From NCBI RefSeq assembly GCF_963678635.1, contig NC_087068.1, positions 35,411,436 through 35,475,435 of the forward strand: 64,000 nt of DNA. The letters are read 5' to 3'. The notes beneath the pieces were generated by a model. That model searched no databases. It was not told the origin of the DNA and worked only from the letters and a program-made list of their open reading frames with translations. The position numbers were made by a program, and so were the translations under genes. Positions 43,964-53,776 of the stretch are shown here, in pieces (position 1 is the stretch's first letter; each line of letters begins with the position of its first letter). This DNA comes from Symsagittifera roscoffensis. Taxonomy: Eukaryota; Xenacoelomorpha; Acoela; Convolutidae.

Positions 43964-46900
43964 TTAGCATATGCTCAGATAGTATTTTTTATGTAAGTAA
44001 ACCTCTATGTCAGTCTCTGAAAATATCACATGCACAAGAGCGTACAACTCTCTCGGATGTAGCTTTCCCCTATTAGGATCGTATACTGGCAACGAGAGAG
44101 AGGTCACACCTCTCTCAACCAGGAAATCCCTAAGTCGAGTCAAGGCCAACACCAAGCTCTCCGGATTCACGTGTTGCCTATCAGTAGCTTTCGTAACCAA
44201 AAAACACAAATATTTCCCTGCAACAGGGGGTAACGCTATCATTCCTCCTACACCCGGCCTCTGTTTCCATAAAAACTCGATATTCTTGTACTCTCTTTTA
44301 AAGTCGGCCGCTAGTGCTGTTTTAAAGCTTACGTCCGCAGTTATCGCTATGGCGCACGTGCGTTCCGTGAGTATGAAATCGCTGTCCGTTATAACGATAT
44401 TGTTCGAATAGTGGTTCGGGAGATCAAAATACGATTCAAAGATTCGTCCAAAAGGTGGTTTCTTAGCATTCTCGCCCTCTGTCTCTAGTTCTCCGGTTTC
44501 CCTTGCCGATTTCAATTTTTTTATTATGAGATTTTCGGTGTGGGTGAGTCCTACCCCCACTCCCCGGACAAAAATATCCATCGACGTCCCCGTCGATCGC
44601 CCAAAGTCTAGGAGACCGAGGTTGGATTGTGGAACACGTAGAGGACCATCTGGGGCGACCCAGTTGGACTCGGTATTGTCATGACTGATGTATTTGACGC
44701 CGTCTCTGTCGACGTCCTGAATCGTCAGGATCGTCTCTTTTGGATCTGTCGGCAGATCGTGGAGCCATTCGAGCACGCGCAAGTTTGTTAGTTCTTGCTC
44801 ATGAGTCTGTTCCGCTTCTGGTTCGAACTCCACTTCCGGTTCTGATCGATCGTCGATCCAATCTCGATCCATATCGTTCACAAGGTCGATTTCTTCTAGC
44901 ATTGCTACTTCGTCCAGCCCCACCAGCGAGTTTATGACATCACTCACTACTATCCGGTCTACAACGAAGTCCTCGCCATACGGATTGTATTTCTTCTGGT
45001 TTTTTCCCCTCTTACTTTGGCGTGTCTCCATAGTGAGCGGAAAGTCAGGCTGTATTCCTTTGTCAATTTCGGTTTGTTCCGGGCAATCCCAGTCTTCTTC
45101 GGCATAGGGTAGAGTTTCATCGTCCACCTCTACTCGCTCAGTCAACTCGAGATCCAGTGGTAGATCACAATTGTCCACCATCTCATTCCCGTCGTTCTTG
45201 TCGCGAGTACCCCTTTCATTCACTTCACAAGCAGGATCCACTATTATATAGTCTCCCTCTTGCATGTCCGCTGGGATGCACCAATCCTCGGACGAGGCGT
45301 TGTGTGGTTTGATATTCTCGTAATGAGCCGCTCTTCCGGTGCTCAGCCGATAAAAACGACCTCCTTGATGCACCTCTGTTATCTGAAATGGACCACGCCA
45401 TTTCTTTAATAGTTTCTTGGTTCCTTTTGGTGGAACCACTTCCTGGAACACCCAGACGTAATCGCCAACTGAGTAGGCTTTTGCATCGGCTGTTCTTTTA
45501 TCAAACCTCCTTTTTTGTCTAATTTGCGCCTGTTGCGTATTCCTCCTGCATAAGTCATTGAGGTCCTGTTGTCTTCTAATAACGTCCCGCACGTACGTTT
45601 GCGGTGCTGTTCTCTTCCCTTCATATTCAGGATAGAAGAACGTTAACGGGAGTGCTTTTTCATGACCCGTCAGCATCATATGCGGACTTATTCCCGTGGT
45701 GGAATGCTCCGTGCTGTTGTAAGCACCCATCACTTGCGGCAAGTGCTTGTCCCAGTCATCCATATAGCGTGAGCAGTAGACTCTCAACATGGATACCAGT
45801 GTGCGATTCTGCCTCTCGACTAAGCCATTCGTTTGCGGGTGATAAATGGTCGAGTGGGCCTGCGCTACCTGCGACCTTTTCATTAACTCTTTCGTGAGAT
45901 CACCTACGAATGATTTGCCATTGTCCGATTGGAACGTGATGGGGCAGCCATGCCTTGCTATCCACACGTTTATCAAATGATCGCATGTTTCTTCTGCCGA
46001 CGCTGTCATGCAGGGTGCTGCCTCCGCATACTTTGTAAAATGGTCGATCATTACCAGCACCTGATTATAGCCCGTTGCTGTCATGCAGATTTTCTGATGA
46101 TCAATTTGCACCACTTCGTTGAAACCTGACGATTCTATTGACTGTAGGGGGAACCTTAGTTTCCTGGGATCCTTTGCCTGTTGACAAGACAGGCATGCGG
46201 CTATCCATTTCTCACAAGCCTTCTTCAATCCCGGCCATTCGAATCGTTTTTGTATCCTGTTATACACTTTGTCCACGCCTTGATGTCCCATCTGATCATG
46301 TGAGCGAAAGAGCAATTCAGTCTGGTACAATTGTGGTAACACTATTGAATTGTATTTATAAAGGACCTTGTCCTCCTCCTTGCGCTTACAGGCTACGATT
46401 CCGTCCTTATTCAGGTACAACAAGTCTTTCCTCTTCAGGTAAAATTGCTTCAGGATTTTGTAGCTGTCTTCTTCCAAGTCTCCCTTGTCAGGTGCTCCAT
46501 TCTCGATCCATCTTTTCAGACTGCTCGTCATTCTATCATTTCGTTGAGCCCTCAGGAGATCCGACAGCCTGTACCTGGCTTTCAAATACGTCTTCACCAC
46601 GTTCATTTGCCCACTCATTATCTCCGGAGCATGAGCATCGTCCATCAACTTGACACACCATATCTTTTTCAAAGGCGTCGCTTCTTGCACAGATGGTTCC
46701 AGATTGGTACGGACGACCGTACCATGTGGCAGCAATCTGGTTGGGCGTTTCGAAACTGCTATCAGCTCGAGCTCGTCTGCGGCATTATCTACCACAGTGC
46801 CCTCTTCATCTGAGGTGTATCTGTCCCTGTCTGGATCCTGATGTGTTTCTCGGTCCAGCCCACGCTGCTTCCAGTCTACCAATAAGGAGTGGATTGCGAT

Positions 46901-49900
46901 CTCTGACACATCGGAATTGGAAGTTGTTTCAGACGTGTTGTCCCAGGACTGGGGTCTCGAGTCACCACTTGAGTCGACTGATTCCTCAACATCATATTCC
47001 AAGTTGTCTGAGATGTTTCTTGACTCCCCGGACAAAACTCTGTCCATCGGTCGCTTTGAACCCGACTCCCCGGACAAAATTCTGCCCCTAGGTGGTCTGG
47101 TCAACCTCTCCCCGGACAAGTCGTCCTGCACGGGCTCAAAGGTGTCTGACTCATCAGAGGAGACGTCCTTGACTGGCTCGAAGGTGTCAGACTCCCCGGA
47201 CATTGTCTCGTCCATGGACGAACAATCTGGGCTTGGCTCATATTCCTCTTTTGCATCCGTGAAGTGCACTCTCCTCGTGAAGCTAGATTTCGACCTGATC
47301 CTGACTTCCTCAGTAGCTTGGTTTTGATTCGATGTTCCATATTCAGTGAACGAAGTTCTCAACAATACTTCTTTCGGCATCGAGGTCACCAGCTGGTTGA
47401 CGATCGACCTGCAATCCCGTTCAACGCCTCGGCTGCGAATGGACACTGGCCTCTTCTCTGTTCTCTCGGTGACAGTCAACCTCTGCATGGTCTCCATCCA
47501 TTCACGATCATGCCTATTCACTTCCCTATCCAACAAGTCACGGAGTTTTCCCATGACGTCCGGCGCCACGTTCACCGTCTTATTCAATAAAGCGATGCTG
47601 TTTATACCCAGCCTGGTCAGTTCTTGCTGTACCAAGTTGGATCGGACTAGCAGGTCCAACGGAACGGGTTCGCTTCTGGCTAAAAGCTTTATCTCCGCGG
47701 CCGTCTCCACTGGAAGGTCAGGGTGTCCAGGTATAGGATGTCCTGATTTGTCTAACCACCTAGTAAGTGGCAGCTTATCGTAGGTTTCTTTGTCCAGAAA
47801 GGAAAACCCGTCTTTGATCTCTGATTGGTTAGCCTGCTTCTCCTCGAGGCGCTCATAAAATTCTGTCTTTTTACTGAGGCTATCTGCGTTCTGGTGCTTG
47901 TCACGGGTACGGTGCTCTATGATCATGTGGTATCCATCCAAGCGCACGATCCAACGACCAATGTAGCTTTGATCCATCGAATAGGTTTTCAGCCAGGCAA
48001 GGGCACGATTGTCCACACGTAACTTGAATGGAGCACTCCCCAGGTAGGCCCTGTATTTTTCCACGAACGTGATCACAGCAAACATCTCCGCTTTTGGTGC
48101 GCCGTACTTCATCTCAGTGTCACTCAGGACTTTACTTCCATAAGCTATCGGACGAAGAACCGTTCTCCCGTTCCACTCCTGCTCTTGGTGAAGTATGCCT
48201 GATATCGCAACCACTGATGCATCCGTGTCCAGCACGAACATTCCCTTCTCCGTTGGCATGCCGAGGACCGGTGCCTCGCAAAGTTCACGTTTGATGTTTT
48301 CAAATGAGACTTGTGCCTCATTTGTCCAGGTGAACTTTTTGCCCTTGTTTCTCATCAATCTCTGCATGGGGTATATTTTGTCAGCATACCCCTTGATGAA
48401 CTCACGATAATAATTGGCGAATCCCAGAAAACTCATCAACTGTGTATCTGTTTTAGGTGCCTTCCAGGTCAACACCGCTTCAACTGCTTCGGGATCTGGT
48501 CTCACTCCATGTTTGTCAACCAGGCGGCCCAAATACTTTATGGAATCCCTGAGGATTTCACACTTAGAGGGTTTGCATTTCAGACCCGCCTGCTTCATGC
48601 AAGAAAACACCTCCTCCAACCTCTCTATGTGGTCTTCTAGGGTTGGTGTTGCAATCACAACATCATCGACATAACACATGATGAGATTCCCGTATTTCTT
48701 AGTGACGCTCGTGAGTGCCTGGGCCATCAGTCGCTGGAATGTGGCCGTCGCGTTGCACAATCCGAATGGCATCCTCTTCCACTGGAAGAGTCCCAGCTCA
48801 CACGCGAAACCTGTTTTCTCTCGATCTTGCTTTCTGAGTGGCACTTGCCAGAATGCGGAGCCCAAATCCAACGTCGTGAAGAACTTAGCGTCTCCCAGCT
48901 TGGATAGGCTCTCATCGATGCGGGGAATCGGGTATGCGTCCTTTATAGTCACTGCGTTCAGATAACGGAAATCACAACAAAATCTGAGTTGTCCCCCTTT
49001 CTTTTTCGCCATGACCACGCCACAAGCCCATGGGGACTTCGACGGCTCAATCATGTCGTACTCCATTAACATTTCAATTTCCTTCCTACACGCTTCTGAC
49101 TTATTTGGGGTCATTCTTCTCGCCCCTTCCCTATGAGGTACTGAGCCCTCTTCTATCTCAATCTCGTGCTCTACAAAATTGCAACAACCTATATCGGCCT
49201 TATGCTTTGAAAAAACGTCTGCGTTCCGATCTAGCACCGCCCTAAGCGAATCTAGTTCCTTGTCAGATATTTTAACCTTCAGATGTTCTATCTCAGGTAG
49301 GACAGGCCTATTCGCTGCTAACTCTGCTTCCGTCGGCCTCTCAGGAAAGTTGGAACAACTAGACAGCCCATCATCTGTTTCCGACTTCATTGAAAAAAAT
49401 TTCCTATAAGATTTCAATTCAATTACTCTTTTCATTATACATTCTTGGTTCGCATGTAATGGACATTTAGTTACGTCAAACTTCTTCAAGTTCTCCACAC
49501 TCAGAAAGTCTGTGTTCAGAGGCAAAGCGTAGCCAAGTTTCTTTCCCCTCTGTATTGTCACTGTTGTTGCTTCTGTGTTCAATAACACACTCACACACAG
49601 TCCGCTCTGAGTGAGTGAGAAGCTTCTTCCTAAAATAGCCGAGCTTTTACTGTTTGGATTTGGTACCAGACACACCTGTCTGTCATTGCTGAGTTCATTC
49701 AAGTTCCTCATCCTAAACGTCGCTACTACGGCTTGGTTCGGTTTTAATCTAACTTTTCGATCCAGAAAAATCGGCACCTTGGCCTGATTAATTAAGATCT
49801 TATTAAGGGGTCTTTTCTCATACTTTCTTTCAGGATCCTTGATCCTAATCAATCCGTCATTGAGATCAATCGTGACGTCAAAGTTGCGAACGAAATCCCT

Positions 49901-52900
49901 TCCTAGGATGAACTGGTCGGATTCATCCAAATTCTCTACTACTAGGAAGCTCATCCAAAGATGTCTTCCTCCAAGCTGCAGTGAGATGATCGGGGTTCGT
50001 CCGGCGACATAGATCGCTCCCTGATTGGCAGCTGCCAACCTGATGTTTGTCGGTATGAGATCCGATCTTTCGAAACCCATGTCGGTCCAAGTTTTGATTG
50101 GCATGACACTAACCACTGCTCCCGTGTCTAGCAGCCCCTTTACTGAAAGTTGTCTGCCTTGCACGTCCAGAACGTGTGCGGCCAGATCAGCCTCGCAACC
50201 AATATGCACAGCATCTTGTTCGAGCATCGCGTTGTGTCCGATTCGTCTGACCTTCAGCTCCTCTTGACCAATGTATATCCGGCCAACCTGATCGTTCGCA
50301 TCAGTTATGTGAGCTTTCGTGTAGATATTGATGCCATCCACATTCATCAGAATCGGGTAAGGGCCATGGACATCGATATAATGTCCGTCCACTTTCATCA
50401 GCCTCGGACCTCCCGTTGTGAGCAGCGCTCGCACTGCCCTGGAGTCCAGTTTGGGATCCTTCTCCTTCAGGTAGTCGGCATAGATGTCCAGGTGGACCAG
50501 TGTAATCTCGGATGGCTCGCTCAGGTTCTTGACCACCTGGTGCCCTGCGACTGAGATGATAGACATTATTTTGGTCCCTGCCTTCGTCATGCCGAAAGTC
50601 TTGCCAGATATAACGTTCAGTTTTAGTCCCTGTTTCTTGGGCTCTTTTTCATCTTCTGCTCTTGTCGTCTTACTCAGGACATTAAGACTTTCCCGAAGAT
50701 CTGTGCTCTCCAGCTCCGACCTTACCCATTGCTCCACTTCTTTCGTGGCAAGGTGCTGTTTGACATTCTGCAGCGCTGTCCTTGCCGCCAGGCCGTAATC
50801 CACCTTGAGTGGATTAGACGATTCTGCTTCGAGGTTCGAGGCTACCACCTCGTCAGGCCATGTCTTAACCTTTTTGGTCGCAAAGGTGCTCGGTGTCGTT
50901 TCCTTTCTCCGAGATTCAGCCTCGTTCATCAGACGTGCTCGACTGGCCTTGCCACCCGAAAGCGCCTCTTCGTGGCGGGGATGTTTCGCGTCCGCTACTG
51001 CGTCCCAAAATTGAGTACAATCCGACTTGAAGTGTCCCTCCAAATTACAGAAGAAACACCTCGGACCATATTTCATGATGAGCCCTCTCACGTACTCTTC
51101 ATGATCCTCGTCGGTCGCGTCAGCGTCCTCGAGAAAGTAGCCTATGGCCTTCATGTTCTGTTTGTATGCAGAACACGCAGAAACGTGATGGTCCATCGAA
51201 CCACAATTCGCACACGACCTCCTCTTGTCCATGTCATCGCGAGGTTTGTACCAACTGGAATTCGCACCAGTGTTTGTCCCGCTATAGTTGCCATAATTGC
51301 TGTAACGGTTTTGCGCCCTCGGTTTTATCAGTAAATACTCGCGTGACTTCATACGCAAGTCGTCGGGCGTGGGTACCTGGTCAAGCGACAGGGTGAAGTG
51401 AGTGGCCAACATCGTCTTCAACTCCTCACTCCTTACACCATCCATGAACTTCGAAGCGATCGCCAAGTTTCGTTCGGATATTCTCTCATCCGGGTTGCTT
51501 CTCCTCCTGAGCAATTCAAGGTCATCCAAGAATTTATCTATTGATTCTTCATCTCTCTGTCGCCTCTTCTCGAACTTCACCATGGCCTGGTGCCCTTGTA
51601 CTCCAGAGCCGAAACGATTCAGCAGGATGTCGAATATCTTGCGAGCGCTGTCTCTCTCATTGGCTCTTTTCGCCATTACACAATTTAATGCAGTACCCTC
51701 TAGGTTGCTCGTCAGCGCGCTGCACTCTTGTTTCTTGGAGAGATTCTCTTCCTCAAAGTGTAACTTCATCACCTCTATCCAAGTATCAATGCAGCCGTCT
51801 GACTCGTCTTTATATGACTTCGGCTTTTTCAGCGTTCTTCTTGACCTCTCTCCTCTCTCGGTTGACTTCGAGAGCTTGGTGATGAATGTTTCAAGAGATC
51901 TGTTCAGAGGCTCAAACATCGAGGCATACATCGTTGTGTCTTGTGAGACTGTAGTCAGATCTGGTACTGAACTGACTTGTGGCACGGTTGGCAATCTTGT
52001 CTCCGGGGTGGCATCTGCCTCCGGTGGGACTGGATTTGTCCAGCCAGGCCTCTGCGGGGCTGCCCTTGGCCGCTCCTTGTTTCTATGTTCGTAGTTCGTT
52101 CTCGAGCCTTGCTGGGCTCTGGCACTGTTGCCCGTACCATCTCCAACATTCGCATGGCGTGAGCGCTCCCTTGAGTTGGAATGCTCCTGCCAATTATTCC
52201 CATTCAGGATCGCGTCAAGCTTCCGCATCATCAAGTCAGATTTGGCGTCCAACCTCCTTTCCAGGCCAGTCATCGTTTGGGCGTAGGTATTATCATGATC
52301 ATTCAACAATCGCTCGATCTCTCTTGTCATCCTAGCCTCTCTTTCCTCTGACTCTTTGTTTGCCTGAGCCAGGCTCTCGGCCAGGCATTGATCGGTGTCA
52401 CGAATCAATTGAGCCTGATCAAACCTCGCCTGCGACTTCACGTGCGTTAGCTCATCTTTCAAATTCTCTCGACCATGGTGAGCTCTCTCGTCAACTTGAT
52501 CTATCCGCTTAGTCATGTCTCGCCTCAATTCATCCAGGCCATTCATCACACCAGCGAACATATCACTTATGTCACCAGCTGCCCCCAGTGGCGGGGTTAG
52601 CCCCAGAGAAGACGAGGTCAACTGTGGCTGTAGCCTAGTACTTGATGACGCACCGCCCTTTTGCTTGTGCATTGACGTCATCAGTCTGTCAAACGTTGAT
52701 GATGCTCCCATCGTTATCCCATCTGACATAGGCCTGGTCGGCGAGGCAGAAGATGCCTCCCTGCTCATGTCGTTCCTTGGGCACGGTGTGAAGTTCACAT
52801 CCGGATGGGTTATCTCCGGGTAGTCATCACTGGAAGTCAAACCTACAGTTGGTAGTGACGCCATGCGTTCGTCGTACAAGGACTTCCAACTCTTCTTGGC

Positions 52901-53494
52901 CTTCGAGAACGTCTGCTCTTCACCCGGACTCATACTCGACATCATCGCGTTGTTACTCTGTTTGGCCAAGGATGAGTGTGCACTTGTCAGATGTGAAGGT
53001 TCCTTTCTCCATTTATAGCTCTTAGTCTCTGATTTGGACATTCCCCTGTACAACACTTCCTCCCGAGGTTCGACCTCGGAACGCTCCGAGGTCTCCTCTG
53101 TCCTCTCGACTTCCTCTCGTTCGAGGACCCCGTCTGGCTCAAAGTCGGGTCGAATGAGCGTTCGCTCCCCTTCGTCAAAGGGATCCACCGGCGTTTCGCT
53201 CGCAGGCTCGGCCTCGGCGCTCCGCCCTTGATTGCCATCAAGGTTTTTCTCGCTCCTTAGTCTCATTTCGATCACTGAAAGATCAGGTTGACCTTTAGTC
53301 GATTCGTCTTCAGCAAACGCGTCGGAAGCACTGCTAAACGAGGTTTGGCTACGCCTAGTTCTAAATTTCCGCGTGCTTCCCTTGCTTAGCCTGGGAATTT
53401 TAGTAGTCGATCCTAACGAGTCCCTGCGCTGCATAGTTTTGTACAAAATGAAAGTATTCGTAATTTGATGGCAATGCAAACGTACCACAAACAA
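43964..53494 (-). CDS. Gag-Pol polyprotein (3176 aa) of the giant Ty3/gypsy element
   Basis: One continuous frame, with no frameshift between gag and pol. Residues 310-430: coiled coil. 560-720: retrotransposon Gag capsid-like region. Two CX2CX4HX4C knuckles at 761-774 and 813-826. Protease active site DTGA at 1123-1126. RT about 1450-1700 with YVDD at 1608-1611. RNase H about 1750-1880 (D1756, E1803, D1828, D1871). An unusual 500-residue linker holding five 14-residue repeats (2099-2168). Integrase: zinc site H2399, H2404, C2434, C2437; catalytic D2465, D2524, E2560 (DD35E); GPF motif near 2701; no chromodomain seen. Residues about 3020-3170 resemble a macrodomain. Start: ATG 53494 is the longest option; Met21 (MQRRDSLG) is an alternative. 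All key catalytic residues are present, so the enzyme set looks functional. Confidence 0.95.
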   Translation of the reverse strand: MFVVRLHCHQITNTFILYKTMQRRDSLGSTTKIPRLSKGSTRKFRTRRSQTSFSSASDAFAEDESTKGQPDLSVIEMRLRSEKNLDGNQGRSAEAEPASETPVDPFDEGERTLIRPDFEPDGVLEREEVERTEETSERSEVEPREEVLYRGMSKSETKSYKWRKEPSHLTSAHSSLAKQSNNAMMSSMSPGEEQTFSKAKKSWKSLYDERMASLPTVGLTSSDDYPEITHPDVNFTPCPRNDMSREASSASPTRPMSDGITMGASSTFDRLMTSMHKQKGGASSSTRLQPQLTSSSLGLTPPLGAAGDISDMFAGVMNGLDELRRDMTKRIDQVDERAHHGRENLKDELTHVKSQARFDQAQLIRDTDQCLAESLAQANKESEEREARMTREIERLLNDHDNTYAQTMTGLERRLDAKSDLMMRKLDAILNGNNWQEHSNSRERSRHANVGDGTGNSARAQQGSRTNYEHRNKERPRAAPQRPGWTNPVPPEADATPETRLPTVPQVSSVPDLTTVSQDTTMYASMFEPLNRSLETFITKLSKSTERGERSRRTLKKPKSYKDESDGCIDTWIEVMKLHFEEENLSKKQECSALTSNLEGTALNCVMAKRANERDSARKIFDILLNRFGSGVQGHQAMVKFEKRRQRDEESIDKFLDDLELLRRRSNPDERISERNLAIASKFMDGVRSEELKTMLATHFTLSLDQVPTPDDLRMKSREYLLIKPRAQNRYSNYGNYSGTNTGANSSWYKPRDDMDKRRSCANCGSMDHHVSACSAYKQNMKAIGYFLEDADATDEDHEEYVRGLIMKYGPRCFFCNLEGHFKSDCTQFWDAVADAKHPRHEEALSGGKASRARLMNEAESRRKETTPSTFATKKVKTWPDEVVASNLEAESSNPLKVDYGLAARTALQNVKQHLATKEVEQWVRSELESTDLRESLNVLSKTTRAEDEKEPKKQGLKLNVISGKTFGMTKAGTKIMSIISVAGHQVVKNLSEPSEITLVHLDIYADYLKEKDPKLDSRAVRALLTTGGPRLMKVDGHYIDVHGPYPILMNVDGINIYTKAHITDANDQVGRIYIGQEELKVRRIGHNAMLEQDAVHIGCEADLAAHVLDVQGRQLSVKGLLDTGAVVSVMPIKTWTDMGFERSDLIPTNIRLAAANQGAIYVAGRTPIISLQLGGRHLWMSFLVVENLDESDQFILGRDFVRNFDVTIDLNDGLIRIKDPERKYEKRPLNKILINQAKVPIFLDRKVRLKPNQAVVATFRMRNLNELSNDRQVCLVPNPNSKSSAILGRSFSLTQSGLCVSVLLNTEATTVTIQRGKKLGYALPLNTDFLSVENLKKFDVTKCPLHANQECIMKRVIELKSYRKFFSMKSETDDGLSSCSNFPERPTEAELAANRPVLPEIEHLKVKISDKELDSLRAVLDRNADVFSKHKADIGCCNFVEHEIEIEEGSVPHREGARRMTPNKSEACRKEIEMLMEYDMIEPSKSPWACGVVMAKKKGGQLRFCCDFRYLNAVTIKDAYPIPRIDESLSKLGDAKFFTTLDLGSAFWQVPLRKQDREKTGFACELGLFQWKRMPFGLCNATATFQRLMAQALTSVTKKYGNLIMCYVDDVVIATPTLEDHIERLEEVFSCMKQAGLKCKPSKCEILRDSIKYLGRLVDKHGVRPDPEAVEAVLTWKAPKTDTQLMSFLGFANYYREFIKGYADKIYPMQRLMRNKGKKFTWTNEAQVSFENIKRELCEAPVLGMPTEKGMFVLDTDASVVAISGILHQEQEWNGRTVLRPIAYGSKVLSDTEMKYGAPKAEMFAVITFVEKYRAYLGSAPFKLRVDNRALAWLKTYSMDQSYIGRWIVRLDGYHMIIEHRTRDKHQNADSLSKKTEFYERLEEKQANQSEIKDGFSFLDKETYDKLPLTRWLDKSGHPIPGHPDLPVETAAEIKLLARSEPVPLDLLVRSNLVQQELTRLGINSIALLNKTVNVAPDVMGKLRDLLDREVNRHDREWMETMQRLTVTERTEKRPVSIRSRGVERDCRSIVNQLVTSMPKEVLLRTSFTEYGTSNQNQATEEVRIRSKSSFTRRVHFTDAKEEYEPSPDCSSMDETMSGESDTFEPVKDVSSDESDTFEPVQDDLSGERLTRPPRGRILSGESGSKRPMDRVLSGESRNISDNLEYDVEESVDSSGDSRPQSWDNTSETTSNSDVSEIAIHSLLVDWKQRGLDRETHQDPDRDRYTSDEEGTVVDNAADELELIAVSKRPTRLLPHGTVVRTNLEPSVQEATPLKKIWCVKLMDDAHAPEIMSGQMNVVKTYLKARYRLSDLLRAQRNDRMTSSLKRWIENGAPDKGDLEEDSYKILKQFYLKRKDLLYLNKDGIVACKRKEEDKVLYKYNSIVLPQLYQTELLFRSHDQMGHQGVDKVYNRIQKRFEWPGLKKACEKWIAACLSCQQAKDPRKLRFPLQSIESSGFNEVVQIDHQKICMTATGYNQVLVMIDHFTKYAEAAPCMTASAEETCDHLINVWIARHGCPITFQSDNGKSFVGDLTKELMKRSQVAQAHSTIYHPQTNGLVERQNRTLVSMLRVYCSRYMDDWDKHLPQVMGAYNSTEHSTTGISPHMMLTGHEKALPLTFFYPEYEGKRTAPQTYVRDVIRRQQDLNDLCRRNTQQAQIRQKRRFDKRTADAKAYSVGDYVWVFQEVVPPKGTKKLLKKWRGPFQITEVHQGGRFYRLSTGRAAHYENIKPHNASSEDWCIPADMQEGDYIIVDPACEVNERGTRDKNDGNEMVDNCDLPLDLELTERVEVDDETLPYAEEDWDCPEQTEIDKGIQPDFPLTMETRQSKRGKNQKKYNPYGEDFVVDRIVVSDVINSLVGLDEVAMLEEIDLVNDMDRDWIDDRSEPEVEFEPEAEQTHEQELTNLRVLEWLHDLPTDPKETILTIQDVDRDGVKYISHDNTESNWVAPDGPLRVPQSNLGLLDFGRSTGTSMDIFVRGVGVGLTHTENLIIKKLKSARETGELETEGENAKKPPFGRIFESYFDLPNHYSNNIVITDSDFILTERTCAIAITADVSFKTALAADFKREYKNIEFLWKQRPGVGGMIALPPVAGKYLCFLVTKATDRQHVNPESLVLALTRLRDFLVERGVTSLSLPVYDPNRGKLHPRELYALVHVIFSETDIEVYLHKKYYLSIC
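43985..44440 (-). CDS. Macrodomain-like C-terminus of Gag-Pol
   Basis: Residues about 3020-3170 follow the plan of OARD1/ADP-ribose-glycohydrolase-type macrodomains: CAIAITADVSFKTALAADFK, then a GGMIALPP turn, a strand plus LVTKATDRQ, NPESLVLALTRLRDFLVERG, SLSLPVYDPNRGK and a final strand FSETDIEVYLH. The normal glycine-rich ligand loop after the SLPxY strand is replaced by DPNRGKL, and the first loop lacks its usual glycines, so catalytic activity is doubtful while binding could persist. Identification is by eye only. Confidence 0.6.
44560..44604 (-). repeat. Internal copy of the 3'-LTR-proximal purine tract region
   Basis: Aligns with 33908-33950: CTCCCCGGACAA, then TCCATC, GTCCC and GATCGC in register. 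Here the element-strand purine run is longer (GGGGAGTGGGGGTAGGA), which makes it a candidate internal (central) polypurine tract inside pol. Confidence 0.5.
46991..47200 (-). repeat. 42-bp coding minisatellite (five 14-residue units) in pol
   Basis: Five consecutive 14-residue units, four beginning SGE and one SDES, between RNase H and integrase. At the DNA level the word CTCCCCGGACA (plus strand) lies at 47024, 47066, 47108 and 47192, exact multiples of 42 apart, with a degenerate copy at about 47150. Confidence 0.9.
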
Positions 53495-53776
53495 GATTTA
53501 GTTAAATCACTTAACGCTGCCTACTCGATTCCGTCAGTATCAAAATGTCTCTTAGATCTCTCACGACTAAATTAGTGACTCAGCTAAAGTTACACACAGG
53601 GTCTACCCAGTATTGATATAATGCTAACTTAACCCGGTTGTATAGTATAACAGTATCACTAAGTTTCCACAAGATATAATCGACACACAACACACAATCG
53701 ATAATCAGATAAGAATATCCTACAGGTGACAGCGACCTTTTGTCAGTATCAATTTATCGCCACACAATTTATCAAG

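Noticed and set aside
44007-53231. Plus-strand and alternate minus-strand frames (up to 230 codons) opposite Gag-Pol
   Set aside because: Shadow frames of the polyprotein.
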